A DNA stretch of 64,000 bases from Streptomyces katrae (GTDB taxonomy: Bacteria; Actinomycetota; Actinomycetes; Streptomycetales; Streptomycetaceae): contig NZ_CP020042.1 in the NCBI RefSeq assembly GCF_002028425.1, forward strand, positions 6,547,560-6,611,559, in the 5' to 3' direction. Shown piece after piece: positions 1 through 8,513 of this stretch. The stretch's first letter is position 1; each line of letters starts with the position of its first letter. The notes under the pieces were generated by a model. The model saw only the letters and a program-made list of their open reading frames with translations, was not told the origin of the DNA and did no database searches. The translations under genes were made by a program, and so were the position numbers.

Positions 1-293
1 AGTCGCCGACCCGTCGCCTCGGCGGCATCGACAACCGCGGCAGCCACTTCTACCTCGCCCTGTACTGGGCGCAGGAGCTGGCCGGCCAGAGCGACGACGC
101 CCAGCTGGCCGCCGCCTTCGAGCCGCTTGCCAAGACGCTGGCCGAGCAGGAGGAGACCATCGTCTCCGAGCTCGTCGCCGTCCAGGGCACCCCGGCCGAC
201 ATCGGCGGCTACTACCAGCCCGACCCGGTCAAGGCCGAGGCCGTGATGCGTCCCTCCGCGACGCTGAACCAGGCGCTCGCGCTCCTGGGCTGA
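1..293 (+). CDS. icd: NADP-dependent isocitrate dehydrogenase, monomeric type (C-terminal part)
   Basis: Only the last 96 codons are in the window; the reading frame begins at base 3 and ends with TGA at 291-293. The segment LGGIDNRGSHFYLALYWAQE and the following helix, then VQGTPADIGGYYQPD, are characteristic of the C-terminus of monomeric (about 740-residue) bacterial isocitrate dehydrogenase, which oxidatively decarboxylates isocitrate to 2-oxoglutarate with NADP in the TCA cycle. A very strong hairpin follows the stop codon, so this is the last gene of its transcript. The family call is secure; the N-terminal nine tenths cannot be judged. Confidence 0.9.
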   Translation, partial: SPTRRLGGIDNRGSHFYLALYWAQELAGQSDDAQLAAAFEPLAKTLAEQEETIVSELVAVQGTPADIGGYYQPDPVKAEAVMRPSATLNQALALLG

Positions 294-321
294 CGCCGCC
301 CCTGACACGGCGGTAGTGGTC

Positions 322-364
322 CGGGTCCGCCCCGGCCGGCACGGCGCCGGCCGGGGCGGACCCG
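322..364 (+). terminator. Strong hairpin terminator after icd
   Basis: Bases 322-340 pair perfectly with 346-364 (19 bp, nearly all G-C) around a 5-base loop. There is no U-tract, as is usual for terminators in GC-rich actinobacteria. It lies 29 bases after the icd stop codon and before the convergent gene ending at 402, so it probably serves both directions. Confidence 0.85.
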
Positions 365-401
365 TATCCGCGGGGCCCGGCCCCGCGGCGGGGGAAGGCT
401 C

Positions 402-875
402 TCAGAGGCGGTGGACGCGGCCCTGGCCGACGGCCAGGGGGCGGCGGCCGGCCGCCAGGATGCGCAGCCCGGGCGCCACGGCGAGCAGCCGCCGCAGCCA
501 GGCCAGGGCCTCGGGGGAGAGCCGGTCACTGTCGTCCAGGACCAGCAGCATGTCCCGTTCGGCCAGCCAGGACGCGGCGTCGGCGGTCCCGCAGGGCAGG
601 AAGGGCATACCGGGCAGGCACCCCAGCGCGGCCACGAGCTCGCGCACGCCGCCGTCCCCGGACACGGAGACCACCGAGGCGCCGTCGCAGAAATTGGACG
701 AGATCCGCCGCGCGATGTCCCGTACCAGCAGGCCGCGCGGCTCGCGGAAGCGGCCCGTCACGGTCAGCACCCGGCCCCGCCGTACGGTCGTGAGCAGGAC
801 CGACAACTCGGTCGAGGTGGCCGGTAAGGTCCCGGCCGCGCCGTCCGACCGTGCCGGTCTGGAGTCCCCCATCAT
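402..875 (-). CDS. Degenerate STAND/NB-ARC-like ATPase fragment
   Basis: A 157-residue protein reading like the isolated nucleotide-binding core of AfsR/LuxR-type STAND regulators. It has a beta strand GRVLTVTG where the P-loop should be, a Walker B-like LLVLDDSDRL near residue 115, and a sensor-like LRILAAGRRPLAV near the C-terminus. The P-loop itself reads GRFREPRGLL, with no GKT/GKS, so nucleotide binding is probably lost or changed. There is no helix-turn-helix, winged-helix or TPR part, and the frame ends just where the ATPase core normally continues. The start at 875 (tandem ATGATG behind GGGGGC) is preferred over an upstream ATG at 953. It could be a functional decoy or scaffold or a decaying remnant; third-position GC is like its neighbours. 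Confidence 0.55.
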   Translation of the reverse strand: MMGDSRPARSDGAAGTLPATSTELSVLLTTVRRGRVLTVTGRFREPRGLLVRDIARRISSNFCDGASVVSVSGDGGVRELVAALGCLPGMPFLPCGTADAASWLAERDMLLVLDDSDRLSPEALAWLRRLLAVAPGLRILAAGRRPLAVGQGRVHRL

Positions 876-999
876 CACGATGCCCCCCATCGCACGCGTG
901 ATTGGTGCGGCAGCTGGGATGGTTCGAGCCGCGTGACGACGATTATGCGCCACTTCACACGGATGACTAGGGGAATGTCGTATTCCGCGGCCGTGGGTT

Positions 1000-2337
1000 T
1001 CAGCCGATGCCCTGCCGGTCCGGCTGGAGGGCGAACGCCGACCGCTGCGGGCTCGCCGCCGTGGTGTGGACGGCCTCCTCCAGGAGGTCCCGGTGGCGCC
1101 GTACCGGCTCGCGCCGGTCGGGCGGGGCGAGCCGTTCCAAGTCGTCCAGGCAGGCCGCGATCCGCCGGGTGACCTGGGCCGAGCCGATCCCGTAGTCCCG
1201 CACCTCGGTGAGGGCCAGGTCCAGCAGCTCCGGCCAGCTCGGCAGGGTCTCCACCAGCCGCACCGCGCCGTCCGCGTCCTGGTGGTACGCCCGCCCCAGG
1301 GGCTGGAGGGCGAAGGCGGTCAGCAGCACCTGGATCCGGTCGAGGGCCTGTACCGCCGTCGTCGGGTCGTTGACCGCGGGGGACAGGGCGCGCGAGGCGA
1401 TGTCGGCGAGCTGGCGGATCCCGAAGGCCAGGTCCTGCTCGGTGGTCCGCTCCACACCCAGCTCCAGTGCCGCCTGGAGCTCCGCGTCGGACGGCGCCGG
1501 CCCGCCCGCGACCCGGAACAGGGGGGTGTGCGGCACCAGGTAGTCCCCGATCCGGGGGACGAGGTGCAGCACGAGCCCGTCCCGCCCGGCGAGGGCCACC
1601 AGCCGCGGCACGTCCACGGCCTGGAGCACACCGGGCCGCCACACGTGCCCGACCGCCGTGCCGCCCGGATCCGCGCCCCGCTCCCCGGCGTCCCCGGCCA
1701 AGGCGCGCGCGGGCCCGGCGCTGTCCCGGATCAGCCGCAGGCTCTCCTGGCACACCCGGTCCATCACGTACGTCACCCTCATCAGCCGGATGGTGGAGTG
1801 CACGTAGACGACGAACAGGACCAGGCTCAGCAGCAGGAACCCCATGGCGAGCGAAGAGCCCAGGTAGGGCACGACGGCATCGCTGTCGTCGGTGGAGGAG
1901 CCGTACTCCTTCTGCACGCGCAGGGTGTACAGGAAGGTGCACAGGAAGGTCCCCAGGGTCAGTTTCGTGACCCGGCTCTCCACGTAGATGCGCAGCACCC
2001 GCGGCGAGAACTGGCCCGCCGCCATCTGGAGCGCGACCAGGGTGATCGAGAAGACCACGCCGATGAACGTCAGCATCGCCGAGCTGACCGCGGCCACCGC
2101 CGTCTTGGCCGCCGACCCGAAGTCCGCGGCCGTGCGCAGGAACCACAGCCCGGAGAGGTCCACGCCGGTCCAGCGGGCGTCCAGGTCGTGGATGAAGGAG
2201 TCCGCCCGGACCACCACCGTGGCCAGCACCCAGCCGATCAGCAGGCCCGCGAACGGCACGAAGAGGAAGGAGTTGCGCATGCGTTTGCGCAGCCTCGGGA
2301 GCACCCCTCGGCGGCGCCGCACCACGGTCATCGGCAT
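1000..2337 (-). CDS. DUF2254 domain membrane protein
   Basis: A 445-residue integral membrane protein of the DUF2254 family, a family of unknown function. Four hydrophobic segments fill the N-terminal 190 residues: FLFVPFAGLLIGWVLATVVV near 20-40, a long one near 75-107 that includes the family-typical SITLVALQMAAGQFSPR, one near 125-140, and one near 160-188. A soluble C-terminal half follows, containing QLADIASRALSPAVNDPTTA, also typical of the family. Length matches the family. The start at 2337 is supported by a -10-like TAATTT seven bases upstream, implying a leaderless transcript; ATG 2331 is an alternative. The divergent neighbour is the GH71 gene. Confidence 0.85.
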   Translation of the reverse strand: MPMTVVRRRRGVLPRLRKRMRNSFLFVPFAGLLIGWVLATVVVRADSFIHDLDARWTGVDLSGLWFLRTAADFGSAAKTAVAAVSSAMLTFIGVVFSITLVALQMAAGQFSPRVLRIYVESRVTKLTLGTFLCTFLYTLRVQKEYGSSTDDSDAVVPYLGSSLAMGFLLLSLVLFVVYVHSTIRLMRVTYVMDRVCQESLRLIRDSAGPARALAGDAGERGADPGGTAVGHVWRPGVLQAVDVPRLVALAGRDGLVLHLVPRIGDYLVPHTPLFRVAGGPAPSDAELQAALELGVERTTEQDLAFGIRQLADIASRALSPAVNDPTTAVQALDRIQVLLTAFALQPLGRAYHQDADGAVRLVETLPSWPELLDLALTEVRDYGIGSAQVTRRIAACLDDLERLAPPDRREPVRRHRDLLEEAVHTTAASPQRSAFALQPDRQGIG

Positions 2338-2344
2338 GCACGCC

Positions 2345-2350
2345 AAATTA
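2345..2350 (-). promoter_or_regulatory. -10 box of a leaderless promoter for the DUF2254 gene
   Basis: On the minus strand TAATTT is followed by seven bases and then the ATG at 2337. No Shine-Dalgarno sequence is present. The spacing matches a transcript that starts at the initiation codon. Confidence 0.5.
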
Positions 2351-2497
2351 GCCCCGGCAAAGCGGTCTTCGTGGTTCCTGAGGTCGCCGTGACGTACGTG
2401 CCGCCACCCGCCCCGGGGAACGGTTGTCCGCACCGCGGACATCGGCTCTACTGCTGTGCAGCCCCCGGTGGGGCGCGTGCCAGGAAGGGGCTCGGCG

Positions 2498-4186
2498 ATG
2501 ACAGCGGACCGGCGGACCAACGGGCCTGCGCGCAGACCCTCTTCGCACCGGCGCCGCCCGCGGCTGCGGGGGAGCGGGGCGTTGGCGGCTCTGCTGCTCG
2601 CGGTGTTCCTGCTGGTCGGTGCCGGCGCCGCCACCGGCACCGCCTGGGACCCCTTCCCCTCCGGTGCCCCCGCCCCGGCGGCCGCCCCCGCGACCGGGGC
2701 GCCGGCGTCCGCCGGTCCCTCCGCCGCGAAGCCCGCGGGCGGGGACCAGGGCGCGGCCAAGGGCGGGGCGACGCCGCCCCCGGCCACCCGCGGCCAAGAG
2801 GACACCGGCGGCCCGCGCCCCGCCGGCGCCCTCCCCTTCGACCTGCCCGGCCCGGGCGCCCTGCGCTCCGGCGAGGCCGGCCGCAAGCTCGTGTTCGCCC
2901 ACTACTTCACCCCGTACCCGCTCTCCCTGGACAACGCGAGCGCCGACTCCGACTACTACACCCGCAACTACCTCGACCCCGGCGGTGAGAACGGCAAGCA
3001 CCAGCGCTACGGGGGCCTGCTGCGCGACCGCCCCCTGCCCATGCCGCCGAAGGCCGGGGACTGGGAGTACGCCAACCTCCGGCAGGAGGTGCGCACCGCC
3101 CGGGACGCGGGCATCGACGGCTTCACCCTCGACCTGCTCTCCCTCTCCGGCAAGAACTGGGAGCGCGCCCGGCGGCTGATGGAGGCGGCCCACGCGGCGG
3201 ACCCCGCCTTCAAGATCATGCTGATGCCCGACATGACCGCCCTGGACACCGACGACCCCGCGGTGCTCGCCGGAGCCGTCGCCACCCTCGCCGCGTCACC
3301 CGCCGCCCACCGCCTCGCCGACGGCCGCCTGGTCCTCTCCCCGTTCAAGGCCGAGCAGAAGGACCCCGCCTGGTGGGGCAGGGTCATCGACACCCTCCGG
3401 ACCCGGCACGGGATCCGGACCGCCCTCGTCCCGCTCTTCCTCGACTTCGACGCCCACGCCGAGGCCTTCGCGCCGATCAGCTACGGCTTCTCCGAGTGGG
3501 GCAGCCGCAGCTACGCCGGCCAGGAGGGCGCCACCGCCGACGTCCGGCGGGCCCGCCAGCTGGGCGGGATCTGGATGCAGCCCGTGTCCGTCCAGGACGC
3601 CCGCCCCAACCAGGGGATCTACGACGAGGCCGGCAACACCGCCACCCTGCGGTCCACATGGACCCACGCCATCGAGGACGGCGCCGACTGGGTCCAGCTC
3701 ACCACCTGGAACGACTACTCCGAGGGCAGCCAGTTCGCGCCGTCCCTGCACAACGGCTACGCCTACCTGGACCTCACCTCGTACTACCTGACCCGCTTCA
3801 AGACCGGCGCCTGGCCGCGCATCGTCCGCGACACCCTCTACCTCACCGCCCGCACCCAGTTCGCGGACACCGGTCCGACGGGCGCCCAGTCCCAGCTGAT
3901 GTCCCTGCGCAAGGGCAGCGCCGCCGCCCGGGACACCGTGGAAGTGCTCAGCTTCCTCACGGCCCCCGGGACCGTCCGTACCGCCGTCGGCCGCACCGCG
4001 CGCGAGTACGCGGCCCCGGCCGGCCTCCACGCCGAACTGCTCCCGCTCGGGCCCGGCATCAGCTCCGCCCGGCTGGTCCGCGACGGCCGGGCCACGGCGG
4101 AGGTGGAACTGCCCTACCCGGCGGACCGCACGGTGCCGGTGCAGGACCTCCAGTACTACGCGGCGACCAGCGGACGGTCCGGGTAG
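2498..4186 (+). CDS. Glycoside hydrolase family 71 (endo-alpha-1,3-glucanase), membrane-anchored or secreted
   Basis: A 562-residue protein starting at ATG 2498 behind AGGAAGGGG. Residues about 10-50 are an Arg-rich stretch followed by a hydrophobic segment (GALAALLLAVFLLVGAGAA), a signal peptide or signal anchor without a lipobox. A Pro/Ala-rich linker runs to about residue 120. The catalytic region starts at KLVFAHYFTPYPLS and contains AGIDGFTLDLLS, KIMLMPDMT, ISYGFSEWG and QLTTWNDYSEGSQ, which match GH71 mutanases acting on alpha-1,3-glucan. A beta-rich C-terminal part follows. The expected role is extracellular cleavage of fungal or bacterial alpha-1,3-glucan. It is transcribed divergently from the DUF2254 gene. 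Confidence 0.85.
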   Translation: MTADRRTNGPARRPSSHRRRPRLRGSGALAALLLAVFLLVGAGAATGTAWDPFPSGAPAPAAAPATGAPASAGPSAAKPAGGDQGAAKGGATPPPATRGQEDTGGPRPAGALPFDLPGPGALRSGEAGRKLVFAHYFTPYPLSLDNASADSDYYTRNYLDPGGENGKHQRYGGLLRDRPLPMPPKAGDWEYANLRQEVRTARDAGIDGFTLDLLSLSGKNWERARRLMEAAHAADPAFKIMLMPDMTALDTDDPAVLAGAVATLAASPAAHRLADGRLVLSPFKAEQKDPAWWGRVIDTLRTRHGIRTALVPLFLDFDAHAEAFAPISYGFSEWGSRSYAGQEGATADVRRARQLGGIWMQPVSVQDARPNQGIYDEAGNTATLRSTWTHAIEDGADWVQLTTWNDYSEGSQFAPSLHNGYAYLDLTSYYLTRFKTGAWPRIVRDTLYLTARTQFADTGPTGAQSQLMSLRKGSAAARDTVEVLSFLTAPGTVRTAVGRTAREYAAPAGLHAELLPLGPGISSARLVRDGRATAEVELPYPADRTVPVQDLQYYAATSGRSG

Positions 4187-4337
4187 GGGCAAGGCAGGCC
4201 AAAGCGGGCGCCGGAGGGGCGGCGCCAGGCCAATCCCGCCCAAGCGGCCCTTTCGCCGGGCCCCGGCCCCGTCGCATGCTGCCCGGGCCGGCCCACGAGG
4301 CCGCGTGCGCCCGCCCGTCCCCGACCCGGAGGCATCC

Positions 4338-5480
4338 GTGACCGCTCCGACCGCCCCGTCCGCCTTCCCCGGCGGCCCCGCCCTCTTCCGGCTGGACCCC
4401 GCCGTCGCGCACCTCAACCACGGCTCGTACGGGGCGGTCCCGCTGCCCGTCCAGGCCGTCCAGGAAGCCCTGCGCACCGAGGCCCACGCAGACCCCGACG
4501 CGTTCTTCAACGGGGTCTCCGAACGGCTCACCGCAGCCCGGGGCCGGATCGCGGCGCGCCTGGGGGCGGACCCGGACGGCCTCTGCTTCATCTCCAACGC
4601 CACCGAGGGCGCCAACCTCGCCCTCGACGCGATCCCCCTCGCCGAAGGCGACGAGATCCTGGTCACCGACCACGGCTACGGCACCGTCGTGGACGCCGCC
4701 GCCCGCCGGGCGAAGGTCACCACGGTCACCCTGGACCCCCGCCTCCCCGACGAGGACGCCGTACGGGAGGCCGTACTGGCCGGGGTCACCCCCCGCACCC
4801 GGGTGGCCGTGCTCGACCACGTCAGCTCGCCCACCGCCCGCCTCATCGCCGGCCCCCGGCTCCTCGCCGACCTCGCCGCGCGCGGGATCACCACCGTCGT
4901 CGACGGCGCCCACGCCCCCGGCATGCTCGCCGAGCCGGTCGCCGCGGGCGCCGACTTCTGGTTCGGGAACCTGCACAAATGGGGGTACGCCCCCTCCGGC
5001 AGCGGCCTCCTCGCCGTGGCCCCCGCCCACCGCGCCCGGGTCCGCTCCCTCAGCCCCTCCTGGGAGGACCACCGGGGCTTCCCGCTCTCCGTCGAGTACC
5101 GGGCCACCTTCGACTACACCGGCTGGCTGGCCGCCCCCGAGGGCCTTGACCTCCTGGAACGCCTCGGCGCCGAACGGGTCCGGGCCCACAACAGCGCCCT
5201 GGCAGGCTACGGCGCCGAACTCCTCGCCCGGGTCCCGGGCCTCACCCCGCTGCCGCACACCGCGGGCCTGGCCCTGCGCTCCCTGCTGCTGCCGCCCGGC
5301 GTCGCCGAGACCCGCGAGGCGGCCACGGCACTGCGCGAGGAACTGGCCGCGAAGCTCCGGATCCGCGTCCTGGTCTGGCCCCGGCCGGGCGGCGGCGGGC
5401 TGCGGGTGTGCGGGCAGGTCTACAACCGGCCCGAGGAGTACGAACGCCTCGCCGCGGCCCTGCCCGCCTACCTGCGCTGA
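4338..5480 (+). CDS. Class V aminotransferase, isopenicillin-N-epimerase-like
   Basis: A 380-residue PLP enzyme. The GTG at 4338 is chosen because GGAGG lies five bases upstream. It begins with the subfamily hallmark LNHGSYGAVP. The PLP-binding Lys is in WFGNLHKWGYAPSGSG (about residue 215), the cofactor Asp is in VVDGAHAPGM (about 198), and SNATEGANLAL lies near residue 90. Members of this branch include CefD-type isopenicillin N epimerases and cysteine desulfurase-like enzymes. No beta-lactam genes are nearby, so the substrate is unknown. It converges on cobF with only 31 bases between the stop codons. Confidence 0.8.
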   Translation: MTAPTAPSAFPGGPALFRLDPAVAHLNHGSYGAVPLPVQAVQEALRTEAHADPDAFFNGVSERLTAARGRIAARLGADPDGLCFISNATEGANLALDAIPLAEGDEILVTDHGYGTVVDAAARRAKVTTVTLDPRLPDEDAVREAVLAGVTPRTRVAVLDHVSSPTARLIAGPRLLADLAARGITTVVDGAHAPGMLAEPVAAGADFWFGNLHKWGYAPSGSGLLAVAPAHRARVRSLSPSWEDHRGFPLSVEYRATFDYTGWLAAPEGLDLLERLGAERVRAHNSALAGYGAELLARVPGLTPLPHTAGLALRSLLLPPGVAETREAATALREELAAKLRIRVLVWPRPGGGGLRVCGQVYNRPEEYERLAAALPAYLR

Positions 5481-5511
5481 CCCGCCTGCCTGCGCCGGCC
5501 CGCCTGCCGCC

Positions 5512-6264
5512 TCAGGGGCGGCGCAGCAGGTAGGTGTCCATGATCCAGCCCTTGCGGGCCCGGGCCTCGGTCCGCAGCTCCTCGATGCGGCCGGCCACCT
5601 CCGACAGCTTGCCCGAGACCAGGATCTCGTCCGGGGTGCCCACGTACGCACCCCAGTAGATGAACAGGTCCTGGTCCAGGTGGGCGGTGAACGCGTGCCG
5701 GGCGTCCAGCATCACCACCACGTCGTCCACGTCCTGCGGCCAGCCCTCCGCCAGTCGCCGGCCCGTGGTGATCTGGACCGGGCGCCCGACCCGGTTCAGG
5801 TTGGTGCGGTGGCGCGCCAGCAGCGCCGACACGCTGCTGATGCCCGGCACCACCTCGTGCTCGAAGGCCACCCGGCCACGCTCCAGCACCTCGTCGAGGA
5901 TCGCGAGCGTGGAGTCGTACAGCGAGGGGTCGCCCCACACCAGGAACGCGCCCGTCTCGCCGTCCGCCAGGTCCTCGGCGATGAACCGCTCGAAGATCTC
6001 CGCCCGGGCGCTGCGCCAGCCGTCCACCGTCGGCGCGTACTGGGCCGGGGTCCGGTCGCGGTCCGGGTCGCGGCCCTCCACCAGACGGTGACCGGGCCGG
6101 GCGTGCGCCTCCAGCATGGTGCGCCGCAGTCCCGTCAGGTCCGCCTTCTCCTCCCCCTTCTCCAGGATGAGGAATGCGTCCGCCGCGCCGATCGCCCTGA
6201 CCGCCTGGAGGGTCAGGTGGTCCGGGTCGCCCGCGCCTATACCGATCACTGAGAACTTCTTCAC
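5512..6264 (-). CDS. cobF: Precorrin-6A synthase (deacetylating), CobF
   Basis: A 250-residue SAM-dependent tetrapyrrole methylase. The N-terminus KKFSVIGIGAGDPDHLTLQA contains the family glycine-rich motif. LVWGDPSLYDST and VVPGISSVSALLARH are the usual SAM-binding elements, and FIYWGAYVGTPDEIL is typical of CobF. CobF methylates C1 of precorrin-5 and removes the acetyl group in aerobic cobalamin biosynthesis. Length (about 250) fits. The GTG at 6264 has no Shine-Dalgarno sequence but has a -10-like CACAAT six bases upstream, so the message looks leaderless. It stands apart from any other cob gene and is divergent from lutA. Confidence 0.9.
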   Translation of the reverse strand: MKKFSVIGIGAGDPDHLTLQAVRAIGAADAFLILEKGEEKADLTGLRRTMLEAHARPGHRLVEGRDPDRDRTPAQYAPTVDGWRSARAEIFERFIAEDLADGETGAFLVWGDPSLYDSTLAILDEVLERGRVAFEHEVVPGISSVSALLARHRTNLNRVGRPVQITTGRRLAEGWPQDVDDVVVMLDARHAFTAHLDQDLFIYWGAYVGTPDEILVSGKLSEVAGRIEELRTEARARKGWIMDTYLLRRP

Positions 6265-6269
6265 CGGGC

Positions 6270-6275
6270 TATTGT
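6270..6275 (+). promoter_or_regulatory. -10 box of leaderless lutA promoter
   Basis: The plus strand reads TATTGT, seven bases, then ATG at 6283. There is no Shine-Dalgarno sequence before the ATG. Confidence 0.5.
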
Positions 6276-6276
6276 G
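6271..6276 (-). promoter_or_regulatory. -10 box of leaderless cobF promoter, overlapping the lutA -10
   Basis: The minus strand reads CACAAT, six bases, then the cobF GTG. These bases are almost the same as those forming the plus-strand -10 of lutA (6270-6275), so the two promoters cannot be melted independently. Confidence 0.4.
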
Positions 6277-6282
6277 CCCACC

Positions 6283-7038
6283 ATGCGTGTCGCCCTGTTC
6301 GTCACCTGCGTCAACGACGCCCTGTACCCCCGTACGGGCATCGCCGTCGTCCGCCTCCTGGAGCGGCTCGGCGTCGACGTGGACTTCCCGGCGGCCCAGA
6401 GCTGCTGCGGCCAGCCCCAGTACAACACCGGCTACCGCCGCGAGGCCGAACCCCTGCTGCGCCGCACCGCGGAGGCCTTCGCCGGCTACGACCACGTGGT
6501 CACCCCCTCCGGCTCCTGCGCCGCCATGGTCCGCGCGCACTACCCGCGCATCGCCCGCCAGGCCGCCCGGGAGGGGCGGGGGAGCGGACTGGAACGGCTC
6601 GCGGAGGAATTCGTACCGCGCGTGTACGAGCTCACCGAGTTCCTCGTCGACGTGCTCGGCGTCACCGACGTCGGCGCGTACTTCCCCCACACCGTCACCT
6701 ACCACCCCTCCTGCCACGGCCTGCGCACCCTCGGGCTGGGCGAGCGCCCCCGCCGGCTGCTGGCCGCCGTCAAGGGCCTGGAACTCGTCGCACTTCCCGG
6801 CGCCGAGGAGTGCTGCGGGTTCGGCGGCACCTTCGCCGTCAAGAACCCCGGCGTCTCCGCCGCCATGGGCGCCGACAAGACCGCCGCCGCGCTGGCCACG
6901 GGCGCCGAGGTCCTGTGCGGGGCCGACAACTCCTGCCTCGCCCACCTCGACGGCACCCTCCGCCACGCCGGGGCCCCGCTGCGCACCCTGCACCTCGCCG
7001 AGATCCTGGCGTCGGCCGAGGAGGACCCGCTGCCATGA
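6283..7038 (+). CDS. lutA: LutA-type (Fe-S) oxidoreductase subunit
   Basis: A 251-residue protein with two CCG domains: CCGQPQYNTG with a preceding Cys near residue 10, and CHGLRTLG with CCGFGGTFAV in the second half. These cysteine-rich motifs bind an iron-sulfur cofactor in heterodisulfide reductase-like subunits. With LutB and LutC it forms the L-lactate oxidation complex described in Bacillus subtilis. The start at ATG 6283 is preferred over GTG 6274 because a leaderless promoter points to it. It overlaps lutB by four bases (ATGA), implying coupled translation. Confidence 0.9.
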   Translation: MRVALFVTCVNDALYPRTGIAVVRLLERLGVDVDFPAAQSCCGQPQYNTGYRREAEPLLRRTAEAFAGYDHVVTPSGSCAAMVRAHYPRIARQAAREGRGSGLERLAEEFVPRVYELTEFLVDVLGVTDVGAYFPHTVTYHPSCHGLRTLGLGERPRRLLAAVKGLELVALPGAEECCGFGGTFAVKNPGVSAAMGADKTAAALATGAEVLCGADNSCLAHLDGTLRHAGAPLRTLHLAEILASAEEDPLP

Positions 7039-8513
7039 CCCGCACGAACCTGGGCATGCCCTCCTTCCCGCCCTTCCCCGAGGCGGCGGGGGAGGCCGTA
7101 CGGGACGAGGTCCTGCGCGCCAACCTCCGCCGCGCCACCCACACCATCCGCGACAAACGGGCCCGCGCCGTCACCGAACTCACCGACTGGGACCGGCTCC
7201 GCGCGGCCGGCAAGGCCGTCAAGGACCACACCCTGCGCCACCTCGACCACTACCTCCTCCAGCTGGAGGCCTCCGTCACCGCGGCCGGCGGCACCGTGCA
7301 CTGGGCGGCCGACGCGGACGAGGCCAACCGCATCGTGACCGGCCTGGTCCTGGCCACCGGCGAACGCGAGGTCGTCAAGGTCAAATCGATGGCCACCCAG
7401 GAGATCGGCCTCAACGAGGCCCTGGAGGCCGCCGGGATCGCCGCGTACGAGACCGACCTCGCCGAGCTCATCGTCCAGCTCGGCCACGACCGGCCCTCGC
7501 ACATCCTCGTCCCCGCCATCCACCGCAACCGCGACGAGATCCGCGACATCTTCCGCAGTGAGATGGCGAGTTGGGGCCGACCCGCCCCCGAAGACCTCGG
7601 CGACGACCCGCGCGAACTCGCCGAAGCCGCCCGGCTCCACCTCCGCGAGAAGTTCCTGCGCGCCAAAGTCGCCGTCTCCGGCGCCAACTTCATGGTCGCC
7701 GAGACCGGAACCATGGTCGTCCTCGAATCCGAGGGCAACGGCCGGATGTGCCTGACCCTGCCGGAGACCCTGATCTCGGTCGTCGGCATCGAGAAGGTCG
7801 TCCCCGCCTTCCGCGACCTGGAAGTCTTCCTCCAGACCTTGCCGCGCTCCTCCACGGCCGAGCGGATGAACCCGTACACCACCATGTGGACGGGGACCAC
7901 GGACGGCGACGGCCCGTCCGCCTTCCACCTCGTCCTCCTCGACAACGGCCGCACCGACACCCTCGCCGACGAGACCGGGCGGCAGGCCCTGCGCTGCATC
8001 CGCTGCTCCGCCTGCCTCAACGTCTGCCCCGTCTACGAACGCGCCGGCGGCCACGCCTACGGCTCCGTCTACCCCGGCCCCATCGGGGCCATCCTCAGCC
8101 CCCAACTGCGCGGCACCGGCAGCGACATCGACGCCACCCTGCCCTACGCCTCCACCCTGTGCGGGGCCTGCTACGAGGTCTGCCCGGTCGCCATCGACAT
8201 CCCCGAGGTCCTGGTCCACCTGCGCGAACGCGTCGTCCAGGGCGGCCCCGCCACCCGCGCCGGGGTCCGGGTACGCCTGCGCCCCGCGCACGGACACACC
8301 GCCGAACGGGCCGCCATGCGCGCGGCCCGCCTCCTCCTGGACCACCCCGGCGCCCTGCGCACCGCCGAACGCCTCCTGGCCCGCGCCCGCCGCCTGCGCC
8401 CCCGCCGGCTCCCGGGCCCCGGCCGCGCCTGGACGGACACCCGCGCCCTTCCCGACATCCCGGCGGAACCCTTCCGCGACTGGTGGCTCCGCGAACGGGG
8501 GAACCGGCATTGA
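7035..8513 (+). CDS. lutB: LutB-type iron-sulfur protein, lactate utilisation
   Basis: A 492-residue protein. The N-terminal two thirds is a LUD domain (KSMATQEIGLNEALEAAGI, FMVAETGTMVVLESEGNGR). Two 4Fe-4S ferredoxin clusters follow: CIRCSACLNVCPVYE near residue 320 and CGACYEVCPVAID near 375. This architecture is that of LutB/YkgF, the electron-transfer subunit of L-lactate dehydrogenase LutABC. Its ATG lies inside the lutA stop, and its own stop overlaps the lutC start. The Arg-rich C-terminal extension (about residues 415-465) is typical of actinobacterial members. Confidence 0.92.
   Translation: MTRTNLGMPSFPPFPEAAGEAVRDEVLRANLRRATHTIRDKRARAVTELTDWDRLRAAGKAVKDHTLRHLDHYLLQLEASVTAAGGTVHWAADADEANRIVTGLVLATGEREVVKVKSMATQEIGLNEALEAAGIAAYETDLAELIVQLGHDRPSHILVPAIHRNRDEIRDIFRSEMASWGRPAPEDLGDDPRELAEAARLHLREKFLRAKVAVSGANFMVAETGTMVVLESEGNGRMCLTLPETLISVVGIEKVVPAFRDLEVFLQTLPRSSTAERMNPYTTMWTGTTDGDGPSAFHLVLLDNGRTDTLADETGRQALRCIRCSACLNVCPVYERAGGHAYGSVYPGPIGAILSPQLRGTGSDIDATLPYASTLCGACYEVCPVAIDIPEVLVHLRERVVQGGPATRAGVRVRLRPAHGHTAERAAMRAARLLLDHPGALRTAERLLARARRLRPRRLPGPGRAWTDTRALPDIPAEPFRDWWLRERGNRH

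Noticed and set aside
4305..4337. ATG start 11 codons upstream for the class V aminotransferase
   Set aside because: The GTG at 4338 has GGAGG at proper distance and fits the family N-terminus; the upstream codons are Pro-rich non-coding-like.
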